Source: Paenibacillus barcinonensis (lineage in GTDB: Bacteria > Bacillota > Bacilli > Paenibacillales > Paenibacillaceae). From it: a stretch of 64,000 bases of DNA. Position numbers and translations under genes: made by a program. The notes under the pieces are model-generated. The model did not search any database. It was given only the letters and a program-made list of their open reading frames with translations, and had not been told where the DNA came from. The stretch covers positions 20,764 through 84,763 of the forward strand of contig NZ_QJSW01000022.1 in NCBI RefSeq assembly GCF_003217495.1. The letters run 5' to 3'. Shown one piece after another: positions 1-8,129 of the stretch (positions are counted from its first letter, which is position 1; the number at the start of each line of letters is the position of its first letter).

Positions 1-147
1 CTGCTCCGGTGTCCAGTCCGGAGGTGTATGTTCATCTGCATGACTTGGTATAACTTCAAACGCTAGATGGAGTGATGCAATCAGTTCTTTACGCCGCGGC
101 GATGTGGAGGCCAGAATAATCGGGCGCTGCTCTTTGTTATTCAACAT
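1..147 (-). CDS. maf: Maf family nucleotide pyrophosphatase (partial, N-terminus only)
   Basis: The visible 49 codons carry the family's N-terminal signature ILASTSPRRKELI, the substrate-binding loop of Maf/YhdE enzymes. These hydrolyse non-canonical or modified nucleoside triphosphates and have been linked to septation control. The rest of the gene lies beyond the left edge of the window. It starts at an ATG about 90 bp after the DUF4321 gene and probably shares that gene's promoter. The family assignment is firm; substrate preference cannot be judged from this fragment. Confidence 0.93.
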   Translation of the reverse strand, partial: MLNNKEQRPIILASTSPRRKELIASLHLAFEVIPSHADEHTPPDWTPEQ

Positions 148-237
148 TAACGGCTCCTTATACTACGGCGACACCTGTCTGAATCACTGATAAATAGATG
201 TCACTTGTTTATTTTTTTGTCAACATTCGTCATTCTT

Positions 238-480
238 CTACAGTCTGCGATACAGCCATATGGCCGCTATAATGCCGATCAGACTCAGAAGACTCATTTG
301 AAATTGAAATGAAAGGTCATAACTGAAAATATCCAGATCAGCCTGAGGCGACCATCGAATCGTTGTGACCTTGGTTAAAAAGGCTACCGCCTTTACAGGC
401 TGCAGTGCCTTGGCGATCCACGCTCCAGCCATCCAGCCAAGCAGCAGAAACAATAATAATACGCCGAAGTTTTTTTTCAT
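238..480 (-). CDS. DUF4321 small membrane protein
   Basis: An 80-residue protein with a hydrophobic N-terminal helix (about residues 5-25), a short polar middle and a second hydrophobic helix near the C-terminus (about 60-76) ending in YRRL. It therefore probably spans the membrane twice with short extracytoplasmic content. Size, layout and position directly upstream of maf match the DUF4321 family of Firmicutes, which has no assigned function. It has its own promoter 40-65 bp upstream and likely forms a two-gene unit with maf. Confidence 0.75.
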   Translation of the reverse strand: MKKNFGVLLLFLLLGWMAGAWIAKALQPVKAVAFLTKVTTIRWSPQADLDIFSYDLSFQFQMSLLSLIGIIAAIWLYRRL

Positions 481-518
481 CGGTTAATCTTCCCTCGCCA
501 TTTTTTGACACCCACATT

Positions 519-547
519 ATTATACGGGGTTTTGTACGTCAATACAA
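519..547 (-). promoter_or_regulatory. Sigma-A type promoter for the DUF4321-maf unit
   Basis: On the minus strand TTGTAT and TATAAT are separated by 17 bp. An overlapping alternative (TTGACG, 17 bp, TAATGT) uses nearly the same bases. Either would start transcription about 35-40 bp ahead of the DUF4321 ATG. Confidence 0.6.
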
Positions 548-554
548 ACACAAA

Positions 555-590
555 TCCGGCAGGGGGAACTATTTCCAGTTCCTTGCCGGA
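555..590 (-). terminator. Hairpin terminator after the SPOR-domain gene
   Basis: Minus-strand transcript folds TCCGGCA with TGCCGGA and, inside it, GGAAC with GTTCC, followed by a T-rich but interrupted tail. It lies between the SPOR gene stop and the next promoter, separating the two transcription units. Confidence 0.55.
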
Positions 591-627
591 CAGGGATTTT
601 AAGTCCATGTTATCAGAACAGTTCCGC

Positions 628-1830
628 TTACTGCTTGATTGCCTCAAGCCACTTTTTCTGCTGCAACACATACTGGATCAAATCGGACTGTACAGCCCAC
701 ATATGCACAGCATCCGGATTTTTATTGTACTCGGCAATAGCCGTTACCGCACTGTTCATTGACTTTTCCATACTGGAAACAAGCGGCTGTACCTCTGACG
801 TCATTCCAGGAGAAAGGCTCTTCAGACCGTTCATCCACGTTTGGTGCTGATTAGACAATACCTGCATCATTTCTGGAGCTATAGCCGCCTGAACCGATTG
901 CCCCAGCTGCTGGATGGATAATGTGGATAACTGATCAACGAGCGCCGAGCTGTTTTTGAAGAAAAGAGAGGCGTCATCCTGCTTGCTTCCAAATATAACA
1001 GGCTTCACGTCAGGGTTCACGATTTCCTTGACATACAATTCAACTCCCTGGGACTTCAATCTCGTACTGAGAAGCTTGGCCTCTTCCCGATCAGCAGAAA
1101 TGCCTGCGTAAACACGATTGCCGTCATCAGGGTCCGTACCCGCCGCTATTCCCGCCTGGGTAAGCTCAAGCTTGGCCTGCTCCGCTCTTTCCGGGGAACT
1201 GAACACTCCGTATTGAAGCGCGTAGTAGGTGCCACCCGCAGAAGAGGTTACAAGTTGTCCTGTGGTCGCGGCCGTTTCCTGCTGACCTGTTACAGCAGAT
1301 GCTGTTTGATTCACAGGCAACATTTCATCCGGTTTCGTCGTGCCCTCCCTGTTAAAAAAGGACAGAATCACCATGCCGAACAGCGCTCCGGTCACCAGTG
1401 CACCTGAGATTGCTCCAATCATCTTCCAGCCTCTTGGCGGACGATTACGTTTATAAGAATAATTATCGGATTCGATCATCCAGTTATGACCCTGATCCAC
1501 ATCAAATTCAAATTCAGAATCCTCATTGCGGTAATTCGGCACATTGTTATGCTTGGATTGCTTTGATTCGAGATGATGCAATTCAGAGCGGGAGGCATCT
1601 GCCAGAATCGTTCCTCCCCAGTCAACAGGCAATTCCTCTGCCTGCCATGTGGGTGCTGTGCTGCTGCCTGTTACGCTGCTCGTTTCCGATTCAGGTTTCA
1701 GTTTCTCTTCTGATACATACGGCATGTCCTCTTCGTTTGTGACCAGCGAACCGGAAGCCAGCATCTCCTCACCCTGAAGCTTGTCCGACTCTTGATTTCC
1801 AAAGCGAAACGTCATTCTGGCGTTGCTCAC
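628..1830 (-). CDS. SPOR-domain, single-pass membrane protein
   Basis: A 400-residue protein. Residues 1-135 are acidic and low complexity (cytoplasmic), 136-158 form one transmembrane helix, and the rest is extracytoplasmic. A SPOR domain at about 204-276 (starts YYALQYGVFSSPERAEQA) binds glycan strands stripped of stem peptides, which are enriched at division and sporulation septa. The C-terminal 120 residues are helical and unassigned. The start is GTG at 1830, behind AAAGGAG. It is a single-gene unit with its own promoter. A role at a septum is inferred from the domain only. Confidence 0.8.
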   Translation of the reverse strand: MSNARMTFRFGNQESDKLQGEEMLASGSLVTNEEDMPYVSEEKLKPESETSSVTGSSTAPTWQAEELPVDWGGTILADASRSELHHLESKQSKHNNVPNYRNEDSEFEFDVDQGHNWMIESDNYSYKRNRPPRGWKMIGAISGALVTGALFGMVILSFFNREGTTKPDEMLPVNQTASAVTGQQETAATTGQLVTSSAGGTYYALQYGVFSSPERAEQAKLELTQAGIAAGTDPDDGNRVYAGISADREEAKLLSTRLKSQGVELYVKEIVNPDVKPVIFGSKQDDASLFFKNSSALVDQLSTLSIQQLGQSVQAAIAPEMMQVLSNQHQTWMNGLKSLSPGMTSEVQPLVSSMEKSMNSAVTAIAEYNKNPDAVHMWAVQSDLIQYVLQQKKWLEAIKQ

Positions 1831-1906
1831 CCGTACCCACTCCTTTATCCCCTTTGTACCAGCTATATGCGAACATCAGGCACAACATTCCATAAAATGT
1901 AGTTTC

Positions 1907-1950
1907 TATATACGTTGAACTAAAGGAATGTGTAAGCAAATAGTTCAACG
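1907..1950 (-). promoter_or_regulatory. Promoter overlapped by a 10-bp inverted repeat, SPOR gene
   Basis: Minus strand TTACAC and TATATA are 17 bp apart. A perfect inverted repeat (CGTTGAACTA / TAGTTCAACG, 18-nt loop, 1913-1950) covers the spacer and extends upstream of the -35. This is the geometry of a repressor site. The same TTCAA...TATATAGAAA stretch recurs near 52.88 kb, so it may also be part of a dispersed repeat. Confidence 0.4.
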
Positions 1951-1988
1951 ATGTACCTAGCCCCCTTGGTTTCTTGCAAATACATTGC

Positions 1989-2027
1989 AAAAAAACGCCT
2001 GGCTTCATAAAGAAGCAAGACGTTTTT
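1989..2027 (-). terminator. Terminator of the valS-folC-murC operon
   Basis: Minus strand: a 13-bp stem with one mismatch and one G-T pair (AACGTCTTGCTTC with GAAGCCAGGCGTT) followed by seven T residues, about 30 bp after the murC stop. Confidence 0.85.
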
Positions 2028-2058
2028 GGGACAGGACTCACCTGTTAAAATCAGCTAA

Positions 2059-3438
2059 TTACTTTAATCCTTTGGCGAGTGCATCGCCAACCTTCCAGAT
2101 ATCCCCTGCGCCCATCGTAAGCACAAGATCTCCCGGCTGTAAACGTGGCTGCAGATCAGCGACAACCTCTTCTTTTGTCGGAAGATATCTTGCCGAGGCG
2201 TTGCTGTTCTGTACAATCAGTTCCACCAATCTGGCCGAATGCACACCTTCAATCTGCTTCTCGCCCGCAGGAGAGTAGATGTCGGTAATCAATACCTCAT
2301 CCGCCTCGGCAAACGCCCGGCTGAAGGCATCCAGCAGGAAAAATGTGCGTGTATATCGCTGCGGCTGGAATACGGCGATGATCCGTTTCCCCGTCGCTTT
2401 GGCTGCACTAATTGTTGCTTCAATCTCCGTAGGGTGGTGAGCATAATCGTCAATAATCAGCATATCACGCGACTCTCCCAGCACCTGGAATCTGCGTTTG
2501 GCTCCATGGAACTGAATGATGGCTTCCGTAATTTGATCAAATGGAATACCCACTTCCAAACACGAAATTACCGTAGCCATAGCGTTGTAAAGATTATGTT
2601 TGCCCGGAACCGATAATTCCACGGTCCCAAGTGCTGCACCCTGATAATTCATAGTAAAGGAGATCAGACGGTCTCCAAGCACGATATCCGTTGCCGTATA
2701 ATCAGCGGCACAATCAATGCCGTACGTCGTTACGCGAGATTGGAGCTGTGGCAGAATACTTTGAATATTTTCATCATCCGCACAAACAATTGCCGTGCCC
2801 TCCGGACGAATCTGACTCAAAAACTGCACATAAGCCTCTTTAAGCTGCTCAAAATCACTGTTGTAATTTTCGAGGTGATCGGCCTCGATATTCGTAACAA
2901 CCCCGAGATAGGGGTGATACTGTAAAAATGAACCATCGCTCTCGTCTGCCTCGGCAACTACCCAGTCGCTTTGACCGGCCTTCGCGTTGGTCCCCAAATT
3001 CATAATCTCTCCACCAATGATGTAGGTTGGATCTGTACCACATTTGTCCATTACCAATGCGATCATGGATGAAGTTGTTGTTTTACCGTGGGCTCCAGCT
3101 ACGGCAATTCCTTTACGCTCATTCATCAACCGCCCCAGCATCTGTGCACGATGAAGAATGGGAATGTTAAGCTGCTCAGCAGCTACACGTTCCACATTAT
3201 CCGCAGGAGCTGCGGTCGAGTAGACCACCAGATCCGCTCCGTTTACATGCTCTGCGGTATGTCCAATATATATTTTCGCCCCTTTGGCTGCCAGCTTCTC
3301 CGTCAATTCCTGTGAAGCGACATCCGATCCGGTAACGGTGTATCCCATCTCCAGCATAACCCGGGCGATGGCACTCATGCCATAACCGCCAATCCCTATA
3401 AAATGAACGTGTTCCGATGTGTTTAACAAAACTTTCAC
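2059..3438 (-). CDS. murC: UDP-N-acetylmuramate--L-alanine ligase
   Basis: Cytoplasmic ATP-dependent ligase adding L-Ala to UDP-MurNAc, the first amino-acid step of peptidoglycan stem-peptide synthesis. The N-terminal Rossmann motif HFIGIGGYGMS, the ATP loop GAHGKTTT near residue 107 and the conserved DDYAHHPTEI segment near 317 are all present. At 459 residues it has normal length. The GTG at 3438 overlaps the folC stop by 4 bp (GTGA), so the two are probably translationally coupled; a TTG one codon upstream is a weaker alternative. Last gene of the valS operon. Confidence 0.97.
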   Translation of the reverse strand: MKVLLNTSEHVHFIGIGGYGMSAIARVMLEMGYTVTGSDVASQELTEKLAAKGAKIYIGHTAEHVNGADLVVYSTAAPADNVERVAAEQLNIPILHRAQMLGRLMNERKGIAVAGAHGKTTTSSMIALVMDKCGTDPTYIIGGEIMNLGTNAKAGQSDWVVAEADESDGSFLQYHPYLGVVTNIEADHLENYNSDFEQLKEAYVQFLSQIRPEGTAIVCADDENIQSILPQLQSRVTTYGIDCAADYTATDIVLGDRLISFTMNYQGAALGTVELSVPGKHNLYNAMATVISCLEVGIPFDQITEAIIQFHGAKRRFQVLGESRDMLIIDDYAHHPTEIEATISAAKATGKRIIAVFQPQRYTRTFFLLDAFSRAFAEADEVLITDIYSPAGEKQIEGVHSARLVELIVQNSNASARYLPTKEEVVADLQPRLQPGDLVLTMGAGDIWKVGDALAKGLK

Positions 3439-4811
3439 CAACCTTTTTCAGAATCGGTTTGATGCAAAAGGGCTGCCCGCACGTCTGCAATCAGATAAAG
3501 CGTGCCGGAAACCACCCCCAGATCCTCCGCTTCCGTCCGTGACTTCAATAGATCAAGTGCCTTAGCCCAATCGGGCTCGACGATGATTTCCAGTTCCCGT
3601 TTCGCAATGGCAGTACGTACCTGTTCTACAACCTGCAGTAGTTCAGGTGCAGCCATTTTGCGTCGGAAATCTGGCTCGGTCAGGATCAGCGTATCCACTA
3701 GTGGCAGTATATGCTGCAAATATGCTTCGTGATGCTTATTCGCCAGCATACCCATCATCAAAATTAACTTTTTTTGGGGATATACGTCGATAATGCTCTT
3801 GGCCAGTGATTCCGCCCCTTCAGGATTATGAGCTCCGTCCAGCACAATCAAAGGATTGTCACTGATTTGCTCAAACCTCCCTGCCCAGAAGGCATTCTTG
3901 AAGCCAAGCTTGATATCGTCTTCATCCAACATAAACGCCATATACTGCCGAAGTACCTCAAGAGCCATAAATGCAGCCGCAGCATTGTCACACTGATATA
4001 CACCCTGCATCCGAATGTGAAGCTGCATATCCCTGAACGGTCCTGCAAACTGGAGGCTTTGTCCTTCCTTGTTGCTCTTCAGTCTGCGGTAGGAGAACTG
4101 GTCTCCGGCCAGATACACCGTAGTTCGCAGCTGCTGCGCTCTCTCTTGAATTACCTTTACAGCCTCAGGCTGTGAGACACAGGTCACAACAGGAACACCC
4201 GGCTTGATGATGCCCGCCTTTTCATACGCAATCTTCTCGATGGTATCTCCAAGCACATCTGTATGATCCATACCGATGTTCGTAATTACCGACACAACGG
4301 GCGTAACGATGTTCGTTACGTCCATCCTTCCCCCCAGCCCAGTCTCCCATACCACGATATCAGGGTAACACTCTTCCGCATAGTACAGCAGTGCGAGAGC
4401 TGTGGATACTTCAAACATCGTTGGTGAACCCATCGGTGTAGAAGCCATCTCCACCACAAGCGGACGCAAGCGGTTCGACAGCTTTAACAGAATTTCTTCC
4501 GGGATGTCCTCACCGTTGTATTGAAAGCGATTTGTGAATTTTGTGATATAAGGTGACGTGAATGTACCAACGTCATATCCCGCCTGCAGCAGCACCGACG
4601 TCAAAAAAGCGCAAGTCGAACCTTTACCGTTCGTTCCCGCGACATGAATGAATTTGAGTCGTTGATGCGGATTGCCAAGCTGTACCATCAAGCTCTCAAT
4701 TCGTTCGAGCCCGGGCCGGATGCCAAAAGGAATAAGGCCATTGATCCAGTCGACGGCCTCGTCATACGTTTGTAAAGGGGTTACTGTATCTGTCGCATTT
4801 AATTCCGTCAT
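3435..4811 (-). CDS. folC: Folylpolyglutamate synthase / dihydrofolate synthase
   Basis: Adds glutamate to folates (and usually to dihydropteroate) using ATP in the cytoplasm. The Mur-ligase-type ATP loop HVAGTNGKGST and the ETGLGGRMDVTN motif identify it. The open frame extends 25 codons upstream of the chosen ATG, but only ATG 4811 has a spaced binding site (GAAGGTGA), giving 458 residues. It sits between valS and murC, as in the B. subtilis valS-folC arrangement. Confidence 0.96.
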   Translation of the reverse strand: MTELNATDTVTPLQTYDEAVDWINGLIPFGIRPGLERIESLMVQLGNPHQRLKFIHVAGTNGKGSTCAFLTSVLLQAGYDVGTFTSPYITKFTNRFQYNGEDIPEEILLKLSNRLRPLVVEMASTPMGSPTMFEVSTALALLYYAEECYPDIVVWETGLGGRMDVTNIVTPVVSVITNIGMDHTDVLGDTIEKIAYEKAGIIKPGVPVVTCVSQPEAVKVIQERAQQLRTTVYLAGDQFSYRRLKSNKEGQSLQFAGPFRDMQLHIRMQGVYQCDNAAAAFMALEVLRQYMAFMLDEDDIKLGFKNAFWAGRFEQISDNPLIVLDGAHNPEGAESLAKSIIDVYPQKKLILMMGMLANKHHEAYLQHILPLVDTLILTEPDFRRKMAAPELLQVVEQVRTAIAKRELEIIVEPDWAKALDLLKSRTEAEDLGVVSGTLYLIADVRAALLHQTDSEKGW

Positions 4812-4901
4812 CTCTGATTCACCTTCGGTTCCCTGTTTGATTAATAATTGAAAAAAGCAGCCGGATGGCGCAAGTAAACACTCCATCCGACCCTTTGGAT
4901 A

Positions 4902-7565
4902 TTAACCTTTCAACTCTTTAATCCGTGCAATCACTTTATCCCGTTTATCGGAATAATCCGCTTGTTTGGCACGTTCCTCCTCAATCACCTTAGCCGGAGC
5001 CTTAGCTACAAAACCTTCATTCGCCAGTTTTTTCTCCACACGAAGCACTTCGCTTTCGAGGTTCTGAAGCTCTTTCTCCAGTCTGGCCACTTCCTGCTCA
5101 ATATCAATCAGACCCGCCAGCGGCAAGTATAATTCTGCTCCTGTAATGATTGCAGTCATCGCTTTATCTGGAGAGCTCAGATCAAGTCCGCTCTCAAATT
5201 CAGAAGTGTTGCAGAATCGTTTGATATAATGACTGTTTCGCTCAATGATGCTTGATGCTTCATCATTGTTGGCTTTAACCATCAATTCGATTTTTTTGCT
5301 CATCGGCACATTCACTTCGGCACGAATATTTCGAACAGCGCGAATGGTGTCCATCAGCAGGTTCATCTCGGCAACAGCTCCCGGATTCTCCAATGCAGGA
5401 TCATATACCGGCCACGAAGCAAGTGTAATAGTTTCCCCTTCATGAGGCAGATGCTGCCAGATTTCTTCAGAGATATAAGGCATGAACGGATGAATCAGAC
5501 GCATCGTCTGATCCAGCACATAAGCCAGCACCGACTGTGTTTTCTTCTTCGCCACCGGATCTTCACCGTAGAAGGACAGCTTGGCAAATTCGATGTACCA
5601 GTCACACAGATCATCCCAGATAAAGTTGTACAGGACGCGGCCTGTTTCCCCAAACTCGTAAGCATCAATTAGACGCGTAATATCACGGGAAGTTTCGTTC
5701 AGGCGGTGCAAAATCCAATAATCGGCCGTGCCAAGCTCGCCGCTAATGTCACGATCTTCAAAAGTAAATCCTTCCAGATTCATCAATGCAAAGCGCGAAG
5801 CGTTCCAGATTTTGTTGGCAAAGTTACGGGCCTGTTCAACTCGCTCCCAACGGAAACGCAAGTCCTGTCCAGGTGTGCTACTGGTCGAGATCATGTACCG
5901 CATTGCATCTGCACCATATTTTTCGATAACATCCAGTGGGTCTACACCGTTCCCCAGAGATTTGGACATTTTGCGTCCATCCGCGTCGCGCACAAGACCG
6001 TGCATCAAAACATCCTTGAACGGAATCTCATCCGTGAATTCCAAGGCAGTGAAGATCATACGAGCTACCCAGAAATAGATGATGTCATATCCGGTAACAA
6101 GCACATTTGTTGGATAATAACGCTTGAGGTCTTCCGTATTTTCAGGCCAGCCCAGCGTGGAGAACGGCCACAATGCAGAGCTGAACCACGTATCCAGAAC
6201 ATCTTCATCCTGCTTCAGCTTGCGTCCTGCATACTCAGGCAATGTTGTTGGATCTTCAGCGGATACAATCACTTCGCCAGTCTCTTCATCGTACCATGCG
6301 GGAATGCGATGTCCCCACCACAGCTGACGGGAAATGCACCAGTCCCGAACGTTCTCGATCCAGTTCAGGTACGTTTTCTCAAAACGATCCGGCACAAAGT
6401 TGACACCTTCGTCGCTTTGCTGTTTCTTGATCGCTCTCTCCGCGAGTGGCTTCATCTCGACAAACCATTGTGTGGAAAGGTACGGCTCCACTACGGCTCC
6501 GGTACGTTCACTGTGTCCAACCTGATGCATATGATCTTCAATGTTGATCAGTACACCCTGTTCTTTGAGATCAGCAACGATCTGCTTGCGGCATTCACTG
6601 CGGTCCAGTCCCTGATATTTGCCTGCTTCGGCGTTCATCGTGCCACTTTCGTCCATTACTGTAATCTGAGGCAGGTCATGACGCAAACCTACTTCAAAGT
6701 CATTTGGATCGTGCGCAGGTGTAATCTTCACCGCACCGCTACCAAACTCTTTGTCTACATAGTCATCTGCAATGACTGGAATCTCACGTCCAATGATAGG
6801 CAGTACGAGCGTTTTGCCGATCATGTCTGCATAGCGCTCATCCTTGGGATGTACAGCAACAGCGGTATCACCAAGCATCGTCTCGGGACGGGTCGTCGCC
6901 ACGGTAATGTGACCACTTCCGTCTTTGAGCGGATAACGCAGGTGATAAAGATGCCCTTGAACTTCTTTGTATTCAACCTCAATATCCGATAGCGCAGTCC
7001 GGTTTACCGGGTCCCAGTTAATAATGCGTTTGCCGCGATAAATGAGACCTTTCTCGTATAACTGTACAAAGACTTTACGAACCGCTTTGGACAGACCTTC
7101 ATCCAGCGTGAAGCGTTCACGTGAATAATCCAGCGATAGCCCCATTTTACCCCATTGCTGACGAATGGTTGTAGCATACTGGTCTTTCCAGTCCCATACT
7201 TTCTCCAGAAACTTCTCGCGTCCCAGGTCATAACGTGTTAGACCCTCTTCACGCAGCTTCTGCTCTACCTTCGTTTGGGTAGCAATCCCTGCATGGTCAG
7301 AGCCTGGCAGCCAAAGGGCATCATATCCCTGCATACGCTTCGTACGAATCAGGATATCCTGCAGTGTGAAGTCAAGCGCATGCCCGATATGAAGCATACC
7401 GGTTACGTTTGGCGGCGGGATTACAATGGTGTACGGCTCCGCATCTTTGCGTTGCCCTGCTTGAAAATACCCGCGCTCCGTCCAGGTGGAGTACCATTTG
7501 TCTTCTGCCGCCTTCGGATCGTATGTGGTTGGCATTTCAGTTGTTGCTTTTTTTTGTTCAGACAT
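4902..7565 (-). CDS. valS: Valyl-tRNA synthetase
   Basis: Class I aminoacyl-tRNA synthetase charging tRNA-Val. The 887-residue protein has the HIGH-type motif in PPNVTGMLHIGHALDF near residue 50, the KMSKS loop in GRKMSKSLGNG near 525, an inserted editing domain between them, the anticodon-binding helical region, and the C-terminal coiled coil typical of ValRS (last ~70 residues, rich in Glu and Lys). ATG 7565 has GGAGG eight bases upstream. It is controlled by the T-box leader that precedes it and heads an operon with folC and murC. Confidence 0.98.
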   Translation of the reverse strand: MSEQKKATTEMPTTYDPKAAEDKWYSTWTERGYFQAGQRKDAEPYTIVIPPPNVTGMLHIGHALDFTLQDILIRTKRMQGYDALWLPGSDHAGIATQTKVEQKLREEGLTRYDLGREKFLEKVWDWKDQYATTIRQQWGKMGLSLDYSRERFTLDEGLSKAVRKVFVQLYEKGLIYRGKRIINWDPVNRTALSDIEVEYKEVQGHLYHLRYPLKDGSGHITVATTRPETMLGDTAVAVHPKDERYADMIGKTLVLPIIGREIPVIADDYVDKEFGSGAVKITPAHDPNDFEVGLRHDLPQITVMDESGTMNAEAGKYQGLDRSECRKQIVADLKEQGVLINIEDHMHQVGHSERTGAVVEPYLSTQWFVEMKPLAERAIKKQQSDEGVNFVPDRFEKTYLNWIENVRDWCISRQLWWGHRIPAWYDEETGEVIVSAEDPTTLPEYAGRKLKQDEDVLDTWFSSALWPFSTLGWPENTEDLKRYYPTNVLVTGYDIIYFWVARMIFTALEFTDEIPFKDVLMHGLVRDADGRKMSKSLGNGVDPLDVIEKYGADAMRYMISTSSTPGQDLRFRWERVEQARNFANKIWNASRFALMNLEGFTFEDRDISGELGTADYWILHRLNETSRDITRLIDAYEFGETGRVLYNFIWDDLCDWYIEFAKLSFYGEDPVAKKKTQSVLAYVLDQTMRLIHPFMPYISEEIWQHLPHEGETITLASWPVYDPALENPGAVAEMNLLMDTIRAVRNIRAEVNVPMSKKIELMVKANNDEASSIIERNSHYIKRFCNTSEFESGLDLSSPDKAMTAIITGAELYLPLAGLIDIEQEVARLEKELQNLESEVLRVEKKLANEGFVAKAPAKVIEEERAKQADYSDKRDKVIARIKELKG

Positions 7566-7667
7566 AAGTCATTCCTCCGTTACTTGATCATCATCATCAT
7601 GGCCCCGAAAAATCATCCATAGAGCCCTTGAATCATCATTAAAGCCATCTTTAGGGCCAAAAAAAAC

Positions 7668-7980
7668 AAAAAAACCTTTCATCCATCAAAGGACGAAAGG
7701 TTAGCTTTCGCGGTACCACCTTTGTTTCACGCAGACAGCAGGACAAACAACTGATCCTCTGGTTCCGGCGTGACACTTCAAGCAGATAACGGCTGCTACC
7801 GGCCCATTCTACCTCCGAGATGGATACTTGAACCTCTTCATCTCAAGTGCTCAAACAGGCAACTCCCGGGCGACTTCGATCAGTTGGCTCCTGCGGAATC
7901 TCACAGCGCATCAATCCCACTCTCTGAAAGGTCATACTGTCTACTACTCCCGATCAACGTCATTATTCAAAAAAACCTAA
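7668..7980 (-). ncRNA. T-box riboswitch leader of valS (tRNA-Val sensing)
   Basis: The minus-strand leader contains the T-box GGTGGTACCGCG (7709-7720) followed by a terminator: stem AACCTTTC with GAAAGGTT, then seven T residues (7668-7702). The T-box can pair with the acceptor end of uncharged tRNA to form an antiterminator. A GTC triplet (7872-7874, minus strand) lies in the 3' side of the long first stem, where the specifier codon is expected, and fits valine. Folding was not computed. Confidence 0.93.
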
Positions 7981-7984
7981 ACAC

Positions 7985-8013
7985 ATCATACCTTGCTCGT
8001 GCGCGATAGTCAA
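7985..8013 (-). promoter_or_regulatory. Promoter of the valS operon
   Basis: Minus strand TTGACT, 17 bp, TATGAT, just upstream of the T-box leader. This is a near-consensus sigma-A promoter. Confidence 0.85.
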
Positions 8014-8071
8014 CCTGGCAGCAGCGGAACCTAAAGGTGTGCGGAGAGAAAATGCGAAAAAACAAGTCAAA

Positions 8072-8098
8072 CCCGCAATCCCTGCCAGGGATTGCGGG
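8072..8098 (-). terminator. Strong hairpin after spoVID
   Basis: A perfect 13-bp stem (CCCGCAATCCCTG) with almost no loop. On the minus strand it is followed by TTTGACTTGTTTTTT, so it most likely ends spoVID transcription ahead of the valS promoter. Confidence 0.75.
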
Positions 8099-8129
8099 CA
8101 TTTTAGCTGCGATATTCACAGCAAGCCAA

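Noticed and set aside
1769..2041. 90-residue minus-strand frame upstream of the SPOR gene
   Set aside because: Overlaps the SPOR start, its promoter and the murC terminator; no independent ribosome site.
5706..6992. 428-residue open frame on the plus strand
   Set aside because: Antisense to valS; no ribosome site or recognisable domain.
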